This document shows positions 17,085 to 25,430 of a DNA stretch of 64,000 nucleotides, one piece after another (position 1 is the first letter of the stretch; each line of letters starts with the position of its first letter). The notes beneath the pieces are model-generated. The model saw only the letters and a program-made list of their open reading frames with translations. It was not told where the DNA came from and did no database searches. Source of the stretch: Actinomycetota bacterium (GTDB lineage Bacteria; Actinomycetota; Geothermincolia; Geothermincolales; RBG-13-55-18); assembly GCA_003598015.1 (NCBI GenBank), contig QZKE01000053.1:52435-116434 (forward strand), written 5' to 3'. The translations under genes were made by a program, and so were the position numbers.

Positions 17085-17808
17085 CTCTTCCCTCCTCCAC
17101 CGCGTACACCCGGATATCCCCGAAACGGGATGCCTGGCGCATATCGATCTCTTCGCGTTTGTACAACTCCAGCAGGGCGAGGAACATGGCTATGAGTTCC
17201 ACGCGCAGGACGCACTCCGCGGTGAGCTCCCGGTAACTGGTGCTGCCCCGGGCGGCCATGACGGCGCGCACCCGGTCCATGAACTCATCGATATTGATCT
17301 TTATGGGTGCGATATACGACACGTCCACCTGCGACTCCAGCTCGACGATCTCCCGGGCCGTGGCGGCCAGCTTCTCCAGGGTGAGCCCGCGCAGGACATC
17401 CGGCATGACGTGCCGGAAAGGATCTTCCAGGTCGACCTGGCGGTAGTAATACCTCTCCTCGCGCTCCAGCCGTCTGCCCAGTTCCGCCGCCGCGTTGCGA
17501 TATTTCTGGTATTCCACCAGCCTCCACAGCAGCTCCTCGCGCAGCTCGGAAGGCCCCGGTTCCTCCCCCTCCACTTCCGGTTCCGGCAGCAGTAGATCGG
17601 ATTTCAGCTTGAGCAGTGTCGCCGCGATGAGCAGGAACTCGGTGGCTATCTCCAGGTCGAGCTCGCGCAGGGATTCCATGTAGCTCAGGTACTCGTCGGT
17701 GATCTCCGCTATGGAGATATCGTAGATATCGATCTCCTTACGCCCTATGAGGTGCAGGAGAAGGTCGAAGGGTCCTTCGAAAACCTCCAGCTTTACCTGG
17801 TAGGGCAC
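17074..17808 (-). CDS. scpA: Segregation and condensation protein ScpA
   Basis: ScpA is the kleisin that bridges SMC heads. Diagnostic N-terminal text is VKLEVFEGPFDLLLHLIGRKEIDIYDISIAEITDEYL in shortened form here: FEGPFDLLLHLI then IDIYDISIAEIT. The C-terminal winged-helix ends FLALLELYKREEIDMRQ. Length is 244 residues. It begins 10 bp after trpS and overlaps scpB. Confidence 0.95.
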   Translation of the reverse strand: MPYQVKLEVFEGPFDLLLHLIGRKEIDIYDISIAEITDEYLSYMESLRELDLEIATEFLLIAATLLKLKSDLLLPEPEVEGEEPGPSELREELLWRLVEYQKYRNAAAELGRRLEREERYYYRQVDLEDPFRHVMPDVLRGLTLEKLAATAREIVELESQVDVSYIAPIKINIDEFMDRVRAVMAARGSTSYRELTAECVLRVELIAMFLALLELYKREEIDMRQASRFGDIRVYAVEEGRDGE

Positions 17809-17818
17809 GTCTCCCCCT

Positions 17819-18799
17819 TCAATCGATCCCCATGCGCATGCGGACGTCGGCGAGCACGCCGCCGGCGACAGGCTTCACCTTGGCCAGGCCCCGTTCCATA
17901 ACCTCCCATGCGAAGCCGGGCCTGCTCTCGAGTTCCCGGCGTCGCTCCTGGAAAGGCAGCAGCGATTCCACCACCCGTTCGGCCAGGATCCCCTTGCACT
18001 CCACGCAGCCCCATGCAGCGGTACGGCATTTCTCCGCGATCCCGGCGAGCCCGTCAGCCGAATACACCTTGTGCAGCTGAAAGGCGCTGCACTTCTCGGG
18101 GTCTCCGGGGTCCTTGCGGGTACGCCGCGCCGGGTCGGTGATCATGGAGAGGACTTTCCTTTTTATCTCGTCCGGCGGATCGGTGAGCGAGATATAGTTG
18201 CCATAACTCTTGCTCATCTTGCGCCCGTCGGTACCGGGGATGCGGGGACTGTGCGAGAGCAGCGACCGCGGCTCTGCGAAGGTCTCGCCGTAGAGGAAGT
18301 TGAAGCGCCGCACTATCTCCCTCGTCAGCTCCAGGTGGGGCAACTGGTCCTCCCCCACAGGCACGCCGTCAGCACGGACCATGAGTATGTCCGCGGCCTG
18401 CAATACCGGGTATCCCAGGAAGCCGTGGGTGGCGATGTCCTTTCCCTGCAGCTGTTCCTGCTGCTCCTTGAAGGAGGGGACCCTCTCCAGCCATCCCAGG
18501 GGCGTGATCATGGACAGGTAGAGCTGGAACTCTGCCACCTCCGGCAGGTCGGACTGGCGGTAAATCGCCGCTTTATCGGGGTCGATTCCGGCCGCCAGCC
18601 AGTCCAGGACCATCTCCTCGATATATGCGTGCAACAGCGACGGGTCCTGATAATCGGTGGTCAGGGCATGCCAGTCCGCGATAAAGAAGAAGCACTCCGC
18701 CTTTTCCTGCAGCTCTATCATGCCCCTGAGGTTGCCGTGCAGGTTGCCCAGGTGCAGTTTCCCCGTCGGCCGGTATCCGGTCAGTATTCTCTGCGTCAA
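17819..18799 (-). CDS. trpS: Tryptophanyl-tRNA synthetase
   Basis: This class I synthetase charges tRNA-Trp. The HIGH-like motif is seen as GKLHLGNLHGN (residues ~13-23) and the KMSKS motif is intact in GRKMSKSYGNYISL (~195). Other landmarks are FFFIADWHALTTDY and GVPVGEDQLPHLELTREI. Length, 326 residues, is typical of bacterial TrpS. It is the first gene of the trpS-scpA-scpB-rluB run. Confidence 0.96.
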   Translation of the reverse strand: MTQRILTGYRPTGKLHLGNLHGNLRGMIELQEKAECFFFIADWHALTTDYQDPSLLHAYIEEMVLDWLAAGIDPDKAAIYRQSDLPEVAEFQLYLSMITPLGWLERVPSFKEQQEQLQGKDIATHGFLGYPVLQAADILMVRADGVPVGEDQLPHLELTREIVRRFNFLYGETFAEPRSLLSHSPRIPGTDGRKMSKSYGNYISLTDPPDEIKRKVLSMITDPARRTRKDPGDPEKCSAFQLHKVYSADGLAGIAEKCRTAAWGCVECKGILAERVVESLLPFQERRRELESRPGFAWEVMERGLAKVKPVAGGVLADVRMRMGID

Positions 18800-18882
18800 A
18801 ACCTCTCCTCTCGCTCTTCAACACCCATATACCATTATTCTATAAGGTTCATTATCCTGCCTTCTGCAGCTACTCTCTTCGC

Positions 18883-19425
18883 TCACAACGCATCGTCCAC
18901 CTCCGCCAGGCGCCGCTCAAGCCCATCGCGGGGTTCCATCTGGTGTCGCCCCACCAGACGTACGAGCTCTTCCTCGCTACCCATCCTCGCCAGCATCTCC
19001 GCCGCTATCTCGCCGTGATGCAGCTGCACGTAGAGGCCCCTCCGCCAGCCGCGAGGAAGGACTTGCATCCCCTCCATGCTCCCCCCGCCCGCGGCCTTGT
19101 CCTCCACGGCCGCGCATATACGTCGCAGCAACGCGGGGAAGATCAACTCCAAGCCGGTATACAACCAGCGCGTGAAGATGCCCAGCTCGCTGCGGAGCTT
19201 GCCGGCATCGTGCAGCAAACCCGCCCGGTGCAGCAGGGGGTCGTCCTCGAGCCTGGCGGCCACGGCCATGGAATGCGCCAGATCGTAACGGCCCATGGCC
19301 AGGAACAGGTCGTGCTCGCCGGGGGAAAGGCATGCGGCGTCACCGTGCGCGCGGGCGCGCAGACGTGGATCGAGGGAAAGCGTGGTCACCCATATCTTGC
19401 CGGGTAGGTTGCGCCAGGTGTTCAT
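18883..19425 (-). CDS. HD-domain protein
   Basis: The 180-residue protein contains an HD metal-dependent phosphohydrolase core: HSMAVAARL supplies the first His, and LLHRAGLLHDAGKLRSELG supplies the HD pair. The rest resembles small stand-alone HD proteins of unknown substrate. It starts one base after the stop of the M50 protease gene and probably belongs to the same transcript as the DHH-CBS-nucleotidyltransferase gene. A nucleotide or phosphomonoester substrate is likely from the family, but not identifiable. Confidence 0.75.
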   Translation of the reverse strand: MNTWRNLPGKIWVTTLSLDPRLRARAHGDAACLSPGEHDLFLAMGRYDLAHSMAVAARLEDDPLLHRAGLLHDAGKLRSELGIFTRWLYTGLELIFPALLRRICAAVEDKAAGGGSMEGMQVLPRGWRRGLYVQLHHGEIAAEMLARMGSEEELVRLVGRHQMEPRDGLERRLAEVDDAL

Positions 19426-19426
19426 G

Positions 19427-20086
19427 CTAAAAGACCGGGTTCAGGCCGAAGATGCGCAGGATCGCGTTGGCGAGGCCCCCCACGGCATTGCTCAGCAGGA
19501 ACCCGAAAAACATCACCAGTACCAATACGACAAAGAAACCGAAAGGCTCGATGGAAGCATACATGCGCTTTGCCTCTCCGCGCAGAAAATATCCTACTAT
19601 GCGCGAGCCGTCCAGGGGCGGGATGGGGATGAGGTTGAACACAAAGAGAAGGATGTTGATGTAGGAGATAAAGAGACACGTGTAGATAATACGGTTCAGG
19701 GTAGTTCCGCCATCGAATAGTATAAGGATCCTTATGATGCCTATGAATATAACTCCAAGGGCCAGGTTCGACAACGGCCCGGCCAGGGAGACCCAGATAA
19801 TTCCACGCGGCTTGCGAAAGAGAAACGGGTTGATGGGCACAGGCTTGGCGTAGCCGATGATGAATGTACCGTAGCCCATTATACTCATAAGCAAGAGTAT
19901 GCCGGGAAGGATGACGGTGCCGAAAGGATCGATATGCGCCAGGGGGTCCAGGGTGAGCCTGCCGGCCCGCTTGGCGGTGGTATCCCCCATGCGGTACGCA
20001 ACATAGCCGTGCATGTACTCGTGGACGATGACCCCGATGATCAGGCCCACCAGCATGTATATAGCCCTCTCCCAGTTGCTCAACAT
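19427..20086 (-). CDS. Site-2 protease family (M50) membrane metalloprotease
   Basis: A 219-residue multi-pass protein with the zinc motif VHEYMHGYVAYRMGD (HExxH, residues ~23-27), the following LTLDPLAHIDPFGTVILPG signature, and a second conserved PPLDGSRIVGYFLRG carrying the Asp ligand (LDG). Compact S2P proteins of this sort (rip3/YwhC-like) cleave substrates inside the membrane. It sits 4 bp after the DHH-CBS-nucleotidyltransferase gene, a common pairing in actinobacteria and Firmicutes. The substrate is unknown. Confidence 0.9.
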   Translation of the reverse strand: MLSNWERAIYMLVGLIIGVIVHEYMHGYVAYRMGDTTAKRAGRLTLDPLAHIDPFGTVILPGILLLMSIMGYGTFIIGYAKPVPINPFLFRKPRGIIWVSLAGPLSNLALGVIFIGIIRILILFDGGTTLNRIIYTCLFISYINILLFVFNLIPIPPLDGSRIVGYFLRGEAKRMYASIEPFGFFVVLVLVMFFGFLLSNAVGGLANAILRIFGLNPVF

Positions 20087-20090
20087 GCGC

Positions 20091-22715
20091 TCAGCCTTTC
20101 GCCTTTTTCACCAGTCTGCGCGCCAGCTTCAGCTCCTCCTCGCGGTTCTTGACCGCGCCGTCCAGCCTGGCCGCCCTCACCTTCGCCAGGATCTCCGCGT
20201 AGGCGCGGGAGGGCTGCAAGCCCAGTGCGGCCAGGTCGTTTCCGTCTATCTCCGTTATCATGTTCTTCCATTTCCTCATGTATGATACGACCGATGCGCG
20301 GGGCAGCGGGCCGCCCAGCACATAGAGATATGCTAAGGCCTCCCCGGCAAGCGGGTCAAGGAAATCCGCTATGCGGCTGGGAGGAAGCTCCTCGCCGCTC
20401 AAAGCCTTTATTGTCTCCGGGACGCGGCCGAGGCATTGCAGGATGGCGGCGGTGTCGTCCCGCTTGAAGCGCATCTGATGGCACCACTTCTCGGACTCCT
20501 GCAGGGGCAGGTCCTCCAGCATCGCCGCCAGGGACGGTATCCACTTCTTCGCTCCCTCGCCTACCAGCCGCATCGCCTCATCGCCATGCCTCGCCAGCAG
20601 GCGGTACCGCCCCCGCATCGCCGGGCTCACCACGAGTTCCGGGTGTAGGGTTCGCAACGCCCCCAGGTCCTCCAGCCTCTCCACCGCCTTGAACGGCAGG
20701 GGGCATGGCTCGGAGAAGATGTCGATCAACTCGTCCCGCACCCTGGCGTTGGTGAGCTTGCCCACTATCTCCATCTCCACCGCCCGGCGCGCCAGTATCT
20801 CCGTCTGGCGTTCGAGCTGAAAACCGTAGCGCTGCTCGAAGCGGACGGCCCTGAAGATGCGCGTCGGGTCCTCCACGAAGCTCAGGTTGTGCAGTATGCG
20901 CACGTGGCGTCTCTCCAGGTCCCGGAGTCCGCCGAAGTAATCGAGGATCTCGCCGAAATGCTCTCCCGCGAGCGCCATGGCCATGGCGTTTATGGTGAAA
21001 TCGCGGCGGTAGAGGTCCTGCCTTATGGAGGATATCTCCACCGTGGGAAGGGCCGCGGGATACTCGTAGAACTCGGTGCGCGCCGTAGCCACGTCGATCC
21101 TGCGTCCCGTGGGAAGGATGACCACCGCAGTGCCGAATTTGCGGTGGCTCCGTACCCTGCCCTTCAGTTCGCGCGCAAGCAGCCGGGCGAACTCTATCCC
21201 CTCGCCCTCCACCACGATATCCAGATCCAGATTGGGAAATCCCAGGAGAAGGTCCCTCACCACGCCACCCACCAGGTACACGTTGTATGCTTCCCTCTCC
21301 GCCGCCTGCGATATGCCGCGGAGGAGGGCCTGCACGTCTCCGGGGAGGGAGCGCTGCATCATCTCCAGCACCACCGCCCTGGAGTATCCTGCCACCCGGC
21401 CCGGCGGCACGAACCCCCGCAGGTAATCAGTGCCGTGCAGGGCACGGATGACGTCCGTGCGCGTTACGATGCCGGCTACCCTCCCATCCCTGACCACGGG
21501 AACCCTTCCGATGGCGTTTCCGGTCATCAAGGCCTGTATCTCCTGCAGGGAAGCGCCCTCGTCAACGGCGATGAGGTTGCGGGACATGAAGCCCTTGACC
21601 GGCGCGTGACCCAGCCCGTGATGCCCCGCCTTGTCCAGGTCCTTGCGGGAGATGATACCGACCAGCCCTCCCGCGTCGTCCACCACCGGGAACGCGGTGT
21701 GGCCGGTGCGTTCCATGCGCCGCGATGCCTCGGTTATGGGCGTATCTTCGCCGATGGTCTTCACCGGGCCGCTCATGATCTCCCCGGCCGTCACCAGCGG
21801 CCGTACCCTCTCCTCCAGCAGTTGCATCAGCCTGGTCTGCGCACGTCCCAGTGAATAGCCCTTCATCACCGCCGAGCCCGCCTTGGCGTGCCCGCCTCCC
21901 CCCAGCCCGGAGAGCACCTCATCCACATCCACCTGGCTCAGCCGGGACAGGCCGACCACCACCACCCGGCCATGCATATGCGCCAGGGTGAAGAGCACGT
22001 CCAGGTTCTCCAGCTCCGCCAGTTTTCCGGCGATGAGCGAAGCTCCCTCCACGTACTCTTCCATCCTGGCCTTGGCCACCGCCACCAGTACCCCTTTTAC
22101 GCGATGCATCTCCAGGCTGGACAGGAGCTTTTTCATCAATTCGTGCTGGGAGGTGGTCAGCTGCGGTCCCAGGAAGTGCATGACCACGTTGAGGTTCGCC
22201 CCCTCGCGCATGAGGTAGGTGAGGGCTTCCGCGTCCTCGTAGGTCGTCCCGGCAAAGGTAAGGGAACCGGTATCCTCGTGAATCCCCAGTGCGAAGAGGG
22301 TGGCCTCGAAGGGGCTGACAGGCATGCTCTTGCTGCGTATTATCTTCACGAGCACGGTAGTGGTTGAACCTAGAGGCTCGCTGTAGTCCTTTACCCCGGC
22401 CATGTCATGCAAAGATGCGGGATGATGGTCGTAGACGAAGACCTCCACGCCGGGGCTTCCCGGAACGCCGCGGAATTCCCCCAGCCTGTCCGCGATGCGG
22501 TTGTCCACGACGATGAGTCGAGTGATGGCCTCCGCATCCAGGGAACGCGGCTCCATGAACTCCAGCACGTCTCCGTGGAGGGCGATGAATTCGCGCACGT
22601 TACGGTTAACGGCACCGGTGAATACCATTACCGCTTCCGGGTACAGCTTCTTCGCCGCCACCATGGAGGCCAGCGCGTCGAAATCCACGCTCGCGTGGCC
22701 CAGGATCACGTCCAT
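20091..22715 (-). CDS. DHH phosphoesterase-CBS-tRNA nucleotidyltransferase fusion
   Basis: This 874-residue protein joins three modules. Residues 1-~310 are a DHH/DHHA1 phosphoesterase (HASVDFDALAS, VYDHHPAS, GLGGGGHAKAGSA). Residues ~315-440 are a CBS pair (ISGPVKTI-like MSGPVKTIGEDTPITEA and FMSRNLIAVDEGASLQEI). The rest is a poly(A) polymerase/CCA-type nucleotidyltransferase (YLVGGVVRDLLLGFPNLDLDIV) with its RNA-binding region (RDFTINAMAMAL). Related fusions occur in thermophiles and some actinobacteria and probably act in tRNA 3'-end addition or turnover, with CBS sensing a nucleotide. I start at ATG 22715 (MDVILGHASVD) rather than 22793, matching the DHH domain edge. Confidence 0.9.
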   Translation of the reverse strand: MDVILGHASVDFDALASMVAAKKLYPEAVMVFTGAVNRNVREFIALHGDVLEFMEPRSLDAEAITRLIVVDNRIADRLGEFRGVPGSPGVEVFVYDHHPASLHDMAGVKDYSEPLGSTTTVLVKIIRSKSMPVSPFEATLFALGIHEDTGSLTFAGTTYEDAEALTYLMREGANLNVVMHFLGPQLTTSQHELMKKLLSSLEMHRVKGVLVAVAKARMEEYVEGASLIAGKLAELENLDVLFTLAHMHGRVVVVGLSRLSQVDVDEVLSGLGGGGHAKAGSAVMKGYSLGRAQTRLMQLLEERVRPLVTAGEIMSGPVKTIGEDTPITEASRRMERTGHTAFPVVDDAGGLVGIISRKDLDKAGHHGLGHAPVKGFMSRNLIAVDEGASLQEIQALMTGNAIGRVPVVRDGRVAGIVTRTDVIRALHGTDYLRGFVPPGRVAGYSRAVVLEMMQRSLPGDVQALLRGISQAAEREAYNVYLVGGVVRDLLLGFPNLDLDIVVEGEGIEFARLLARELKGRVRSHRKFGTAVVILPTGRRIDVATARTEFYEYPAALPTVEISSIRQDLYRRDFTINAMAMALAGEHFGEILDYFGGLRDLERRHVRILHNLSFVEDPTRIFRAVRFEQRYGFQLERQTEILARRAVEMEIVGKLTNARVRDELIDIFSEPCPLPFKAVERLEDLGALRTLHPELVVSPAMRGRYRLLARHGDEAMRLVGEGAKKWIPSLAAMLEDLPLQESEKWCHQMRFKRDDTAAILQCLGRVPETIKALSGEELPPSRIADFLDPLAGEALAYLYVLGGPLPRASVVSYMRKWKNMITEIDGNDLAALGLQPSRAYAEILAKVRAARLDGAVKNREEELKLARRLVKKAKG

Positions 22716-22833
22716 CTCGTTCCGCCCATCCCATCGCTCTTGCGGCGCTCCGGTTGTGCGGTGCAGCCGCCCGTGTCTTGCGGGTTTCCGCATCCATTAT
22801 ATGCCAGTATGCGGATAACATCTCCGCCAAAGA

Positions 22834-24021
22834 TCATGCGATCACCTCGGCAGCGAAACTCGTTCCATCCAGTCCGGAACCGTCGATACCGAACAGATCG
22901 GCCATGCTCTTTCCGCAATCCGCAAAGCTACCCCTGACACCGAGATCTTTCCCTTCCGGCACCGGCTTCCCGAAGACGAGCAGCACACCATACTCGCGCG
23001 TATGGTCGCTTCCCGTATATGTAGGGTCGCAACCATGATCGGAGACGACCATGCAGATATCGCCCCGGCCCATGGCCTCCTGCAGCGCCGGCAGGAAGGC
23101 GTCGAATTCCCGCAGGGCCCGCGCGAAACCCCGGGGGTCGCGCCGGTGTCCGTACAACATGTCGAAATCCACCAGGTTGGCCATGAGCAGGCCCTCTCCA
23201 CCCCCTCTCGTCTCGCTCAGCAGGAGGTCCATGGTCTCACCGTTACCTGCTGTGTGCATGCTCTCGTCCAATCCCCTGCCGGCGTAGAGGTCCCCCACCT
23301 TTCCCAGGCCTTTTACGCTGATCCCCGCTTCCCGGCACAGCTCAAGGACCGTGGGCCGGGGCGGGGGCAGGGACAGGTCCAGTCTCTCCCCCGCGATGCG
23401 CTCGAACGATCCGTGAACGCCCACGAAGGGCCGGGCAATAACCCGGTTCACCGCGTATTCACCCCGCAGCAGCTCTCTCGCCTCGCGGCACATGGTATAG
23501 AGGTCGTCCAAGGGGATGACGTCCTTGTGGGCGGCGAGCTGAAACACGCTGTCGGCCGAGGTATAGAGGATAGGCCTGCCGGTACGCATGTGTTCCTCGC
23601 CCAGTTCGGCTACGATCTCCGTCCCCGAGGCCGCCTTGTTACCCAGCACCTTGCGGCCGATGAGCTCCTCGAAGCGCAGCACGAGCTCGCGCGGGAAGCC
23701 CCGTGGAAAGAGCGGGAACGGCTCGTGCAGGACGACACCCGCCAGCTCCCAATGTCCGCTGGTGGAATCCTTCCCCGGGGATAGCTCGTTGAGTACACCA
23801 TACGCGCCCGCGGCATCCGCGCGGCGGTCCATACCCTCCATGGGCGACAGGTTGCCCAGGCCCATCGCTTCCAGGTTGGGTAGGGAAAGTCCCCCCACTG
23901 CCTCCACGGTATGCGCGAGGGTGTGTGCTCCGGCGTCCCCGTAGGCGGCGGCGTCCGGCAGGGCCCCCACTCCCACCCCATCCAGGACTATCCATACGAC
24001 TCTTCTCAGTACTGTGAACAC
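22834..24021 (-). CDS. deoB: Phosphopentomutase
   Basis: DeoB interconverts ribose/deoxyribose 1-phosphate and 5-phosphate. It belongs to the alkaline phosphatase superfamily: the N-terminal metal site is VVWIVLDGVGVGALPDA, followed by TLAHT, DSTSGHWELAGV with the phosphorylated Thr region, and C-terminal VVSDHGCDPTYTGSDHTREY metal ligands. Length (395 aa) is standard. The start is GTG with GGAG eight bases upstream. No other nucleoside-catabolic gene is adjacent. Confidence 0.95.
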   Translation of the reverse strand: MFTVLRRVVWIVLDGVGVGALPDAAAYGDAGAHTLAHTVEAVGGLSLPNLEAMGLGNLSPMEGMDRRADAAGAYGVLNELSPGKDSTSGHWELAGVVLHEPFPLFPRGFPRELVLRFEELIGRKVLGNKAASGTEIVAELGEEHMRTGRPILYTSADSVFQLAAHKDVIPLDDLYTMCREARELLRGEYAVNRVIARPFVGVHGSFERIAGERLDLSLPPPRPTVLELCREAGISVKGLGKVGDLYAGRGLDESMHTAGNGETMDLLLSETRGGGEGLLMANLVDFDMLYGHRRDPRGFARALREFDAFLPALQEAMGRGDICMVVSDHGCDPTYTGSDHTREYGVLLVFGKPVPEGKDLGVRGSFADCGKSMADLFGIDGSGLDGTSFAAEVIA

Positions 24022-24163
24022 GGCACCCGCTCCACATGATCCCGTCTATCCGACCTATGTATATAGCAGGCTTTCCCCGCAAAGTGTGGGCGGGGTCCTG
24101 GTTAATGAAAACTCGTGGCATACAACGTGCGGCGACGCCAGACGCCTGTTGCCGCCGTTGAGA

Positions 24164-24184
24164 AGCCGGGCCGGCAGCCCGGCT
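24164..24184. terminator. GC-rich hairpin after the 24199-25161 gene
   Basis: AGCCGGGC and GCCCGGCT form a perfect 8-bp stem with a five-base loop, just beyond the stop of the minus-strand hypothetical gene. No U tract follows on either strand, so it is only a possible terminator or mRNA-stabilising structure. Confidence 0.35.
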
Positions 24185-24198
24185 GTCGGCATGAGATC

Positions 24199-25161
24199 TC
24201 AGCCGACTTCCAGGCCCATATCGCCCAGTGCTTCGGCTATAGACTCTATGTAGAACCGTCCCTGTTCCGGCTGGACGCTACCCTCCCCATCCCGGGAGAC
24301 GGAAACCAGGTGGTCTACGGCCTTGCGCAGTTCCTCCACTTCGTCGAATACGTCGTAAAGAAGGTCTATCTTCTGCAGCAGCTCACCGCCGCCTAGACCG
24401 GCAAGTCCCAGGGCCTCCTCCAATACCTGCATGGCTTCGAAGGCCGCCGCCCGCATGTCGCGGTCCTCTGCGAGCTGACGCACCGTCTCCCACAGCTTGA
24501 GGAAGCGCATCCTCACCTCGGGGTTTTTCGCGTTCAGCATGTGCAGGTCCATGAGGTCGCGCGCGAAACGCGTGGCCATGGTGGCGAACCTGTCGGCCTG
24601 TTCTATCTCCCTCTCGATATCCTCGTCGTCGAGGGACTCGTCTTCGGCGAATGCGGCCTGGCTTTTGCGCAGCTCTTCGAGATCCTCCTCGAGGCGGGGG
24701 ATCAGCTGCAAGGGTCCCTCGCCCCAGACCCCCGCTCCCCAACTCGCCAACAGGCGGCGGGCGTCGTTGATCATCTCCAGGCTGATCACCACGTCCAGAT
24801 CGTCGTCCGAACTCGTCAGTTCCTGCATATCCTCGCGGGGATGCAGTATCTTTTTTATCTCCCGGTTTCTGACCATAAACGTGCTGAAGGGCCTCTCCAG
24901 CGCGTTGCTCTCTTCACCGAGGTGATCGCCCAGGATCTCGAATGTACGGTAGAGCGAGCCCATGGCCTTCTCCAGGGCTTCACCGACCTGGCCCTCGTCC
25001 AGTAGACCGTCAACTATTCTCCAATCCTCTTCCCACTCCCCTTCTCCACCCGCGGCCAGCGCCTGCATCTTCTCTCTGACCTTGTCTTTTACCCTGATGG
25101 GCACGCCGGTTTCCCTGAGCAGGTCGCTCAGCCAACCGTCTCCGAAGAAAAGGTCTTCCAT
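24199..25161 (-). CDS. Acidic helical protein of unknown function
   Basis: I do not recognise this 320-residue protein. It is strongly acidic and predicted helical, with stretches such as LEEDLEELRKSQAAFAEDESLDDEDIEREIEQADRF in its middle (shortened: SLDDEDIEREIEQADRF) and no signal peptide, membrane segment or cysteine motif. Residues ~170-240 could form a coiled coil. A Shine-Dalgarno (AAAGGCAGG) precedes the ATG. It stands alone between deoB and the divergent RND/MMPL gene. The acidic bias suggests a scaffold or interaction role, but nothing identifies a partner. Confidence 0.65.
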   Translation of the reverse strand: MEDLFFGDGWLSDLLRETGVPIRVKDKVREKMQALAAGGEGEWEEDWRIVDGLLDEGQVGEALEKAMGSLYRTFEILGDHLGEESNALERPFSTFMVRNREIKKILHPREDMQELTSSDDDLDVVISLEMINDARRLLASWGAGVWGEGPLQLIPRLEEDLEELRKSQAAFAEDESLDDEDIEREIEQADRFATMATRFARDLMDLHMLNAKNPEVRMRFLKLWETVRQLAEDRDMRAAAFEAMQVLEEALGLAGLGGGELLQKIDLLYDVFDEVEELRKAVDHLVSVSRDGEGSVQPEQGRFYIESIAEALGDMGLEVG

Positions 25162-25430
25162 GTGCCGCCTGCCTTTCTCCTCCGGCTTTTAGACTATTCT
25201 ATCATTCGCCCCGGCCCTTGCATTGGCCTTCCCTTTGCCCGCTTAGACCGCGTCCGGGGAACCGGGTTGCCGGCGCACTTTGATGCATGGCATCAGGCGT
25301 GATATAAGACGGAAAGGAATGTTGAACGAACGGTGTAAATGCTATTCGGGCCTGAGACGATGCATAGCGAGACGGGGCTCACTCCCCGTCGCGACCAGGT
25401 GGGGGATGCCTACCGTTATATGCCCGTGAC

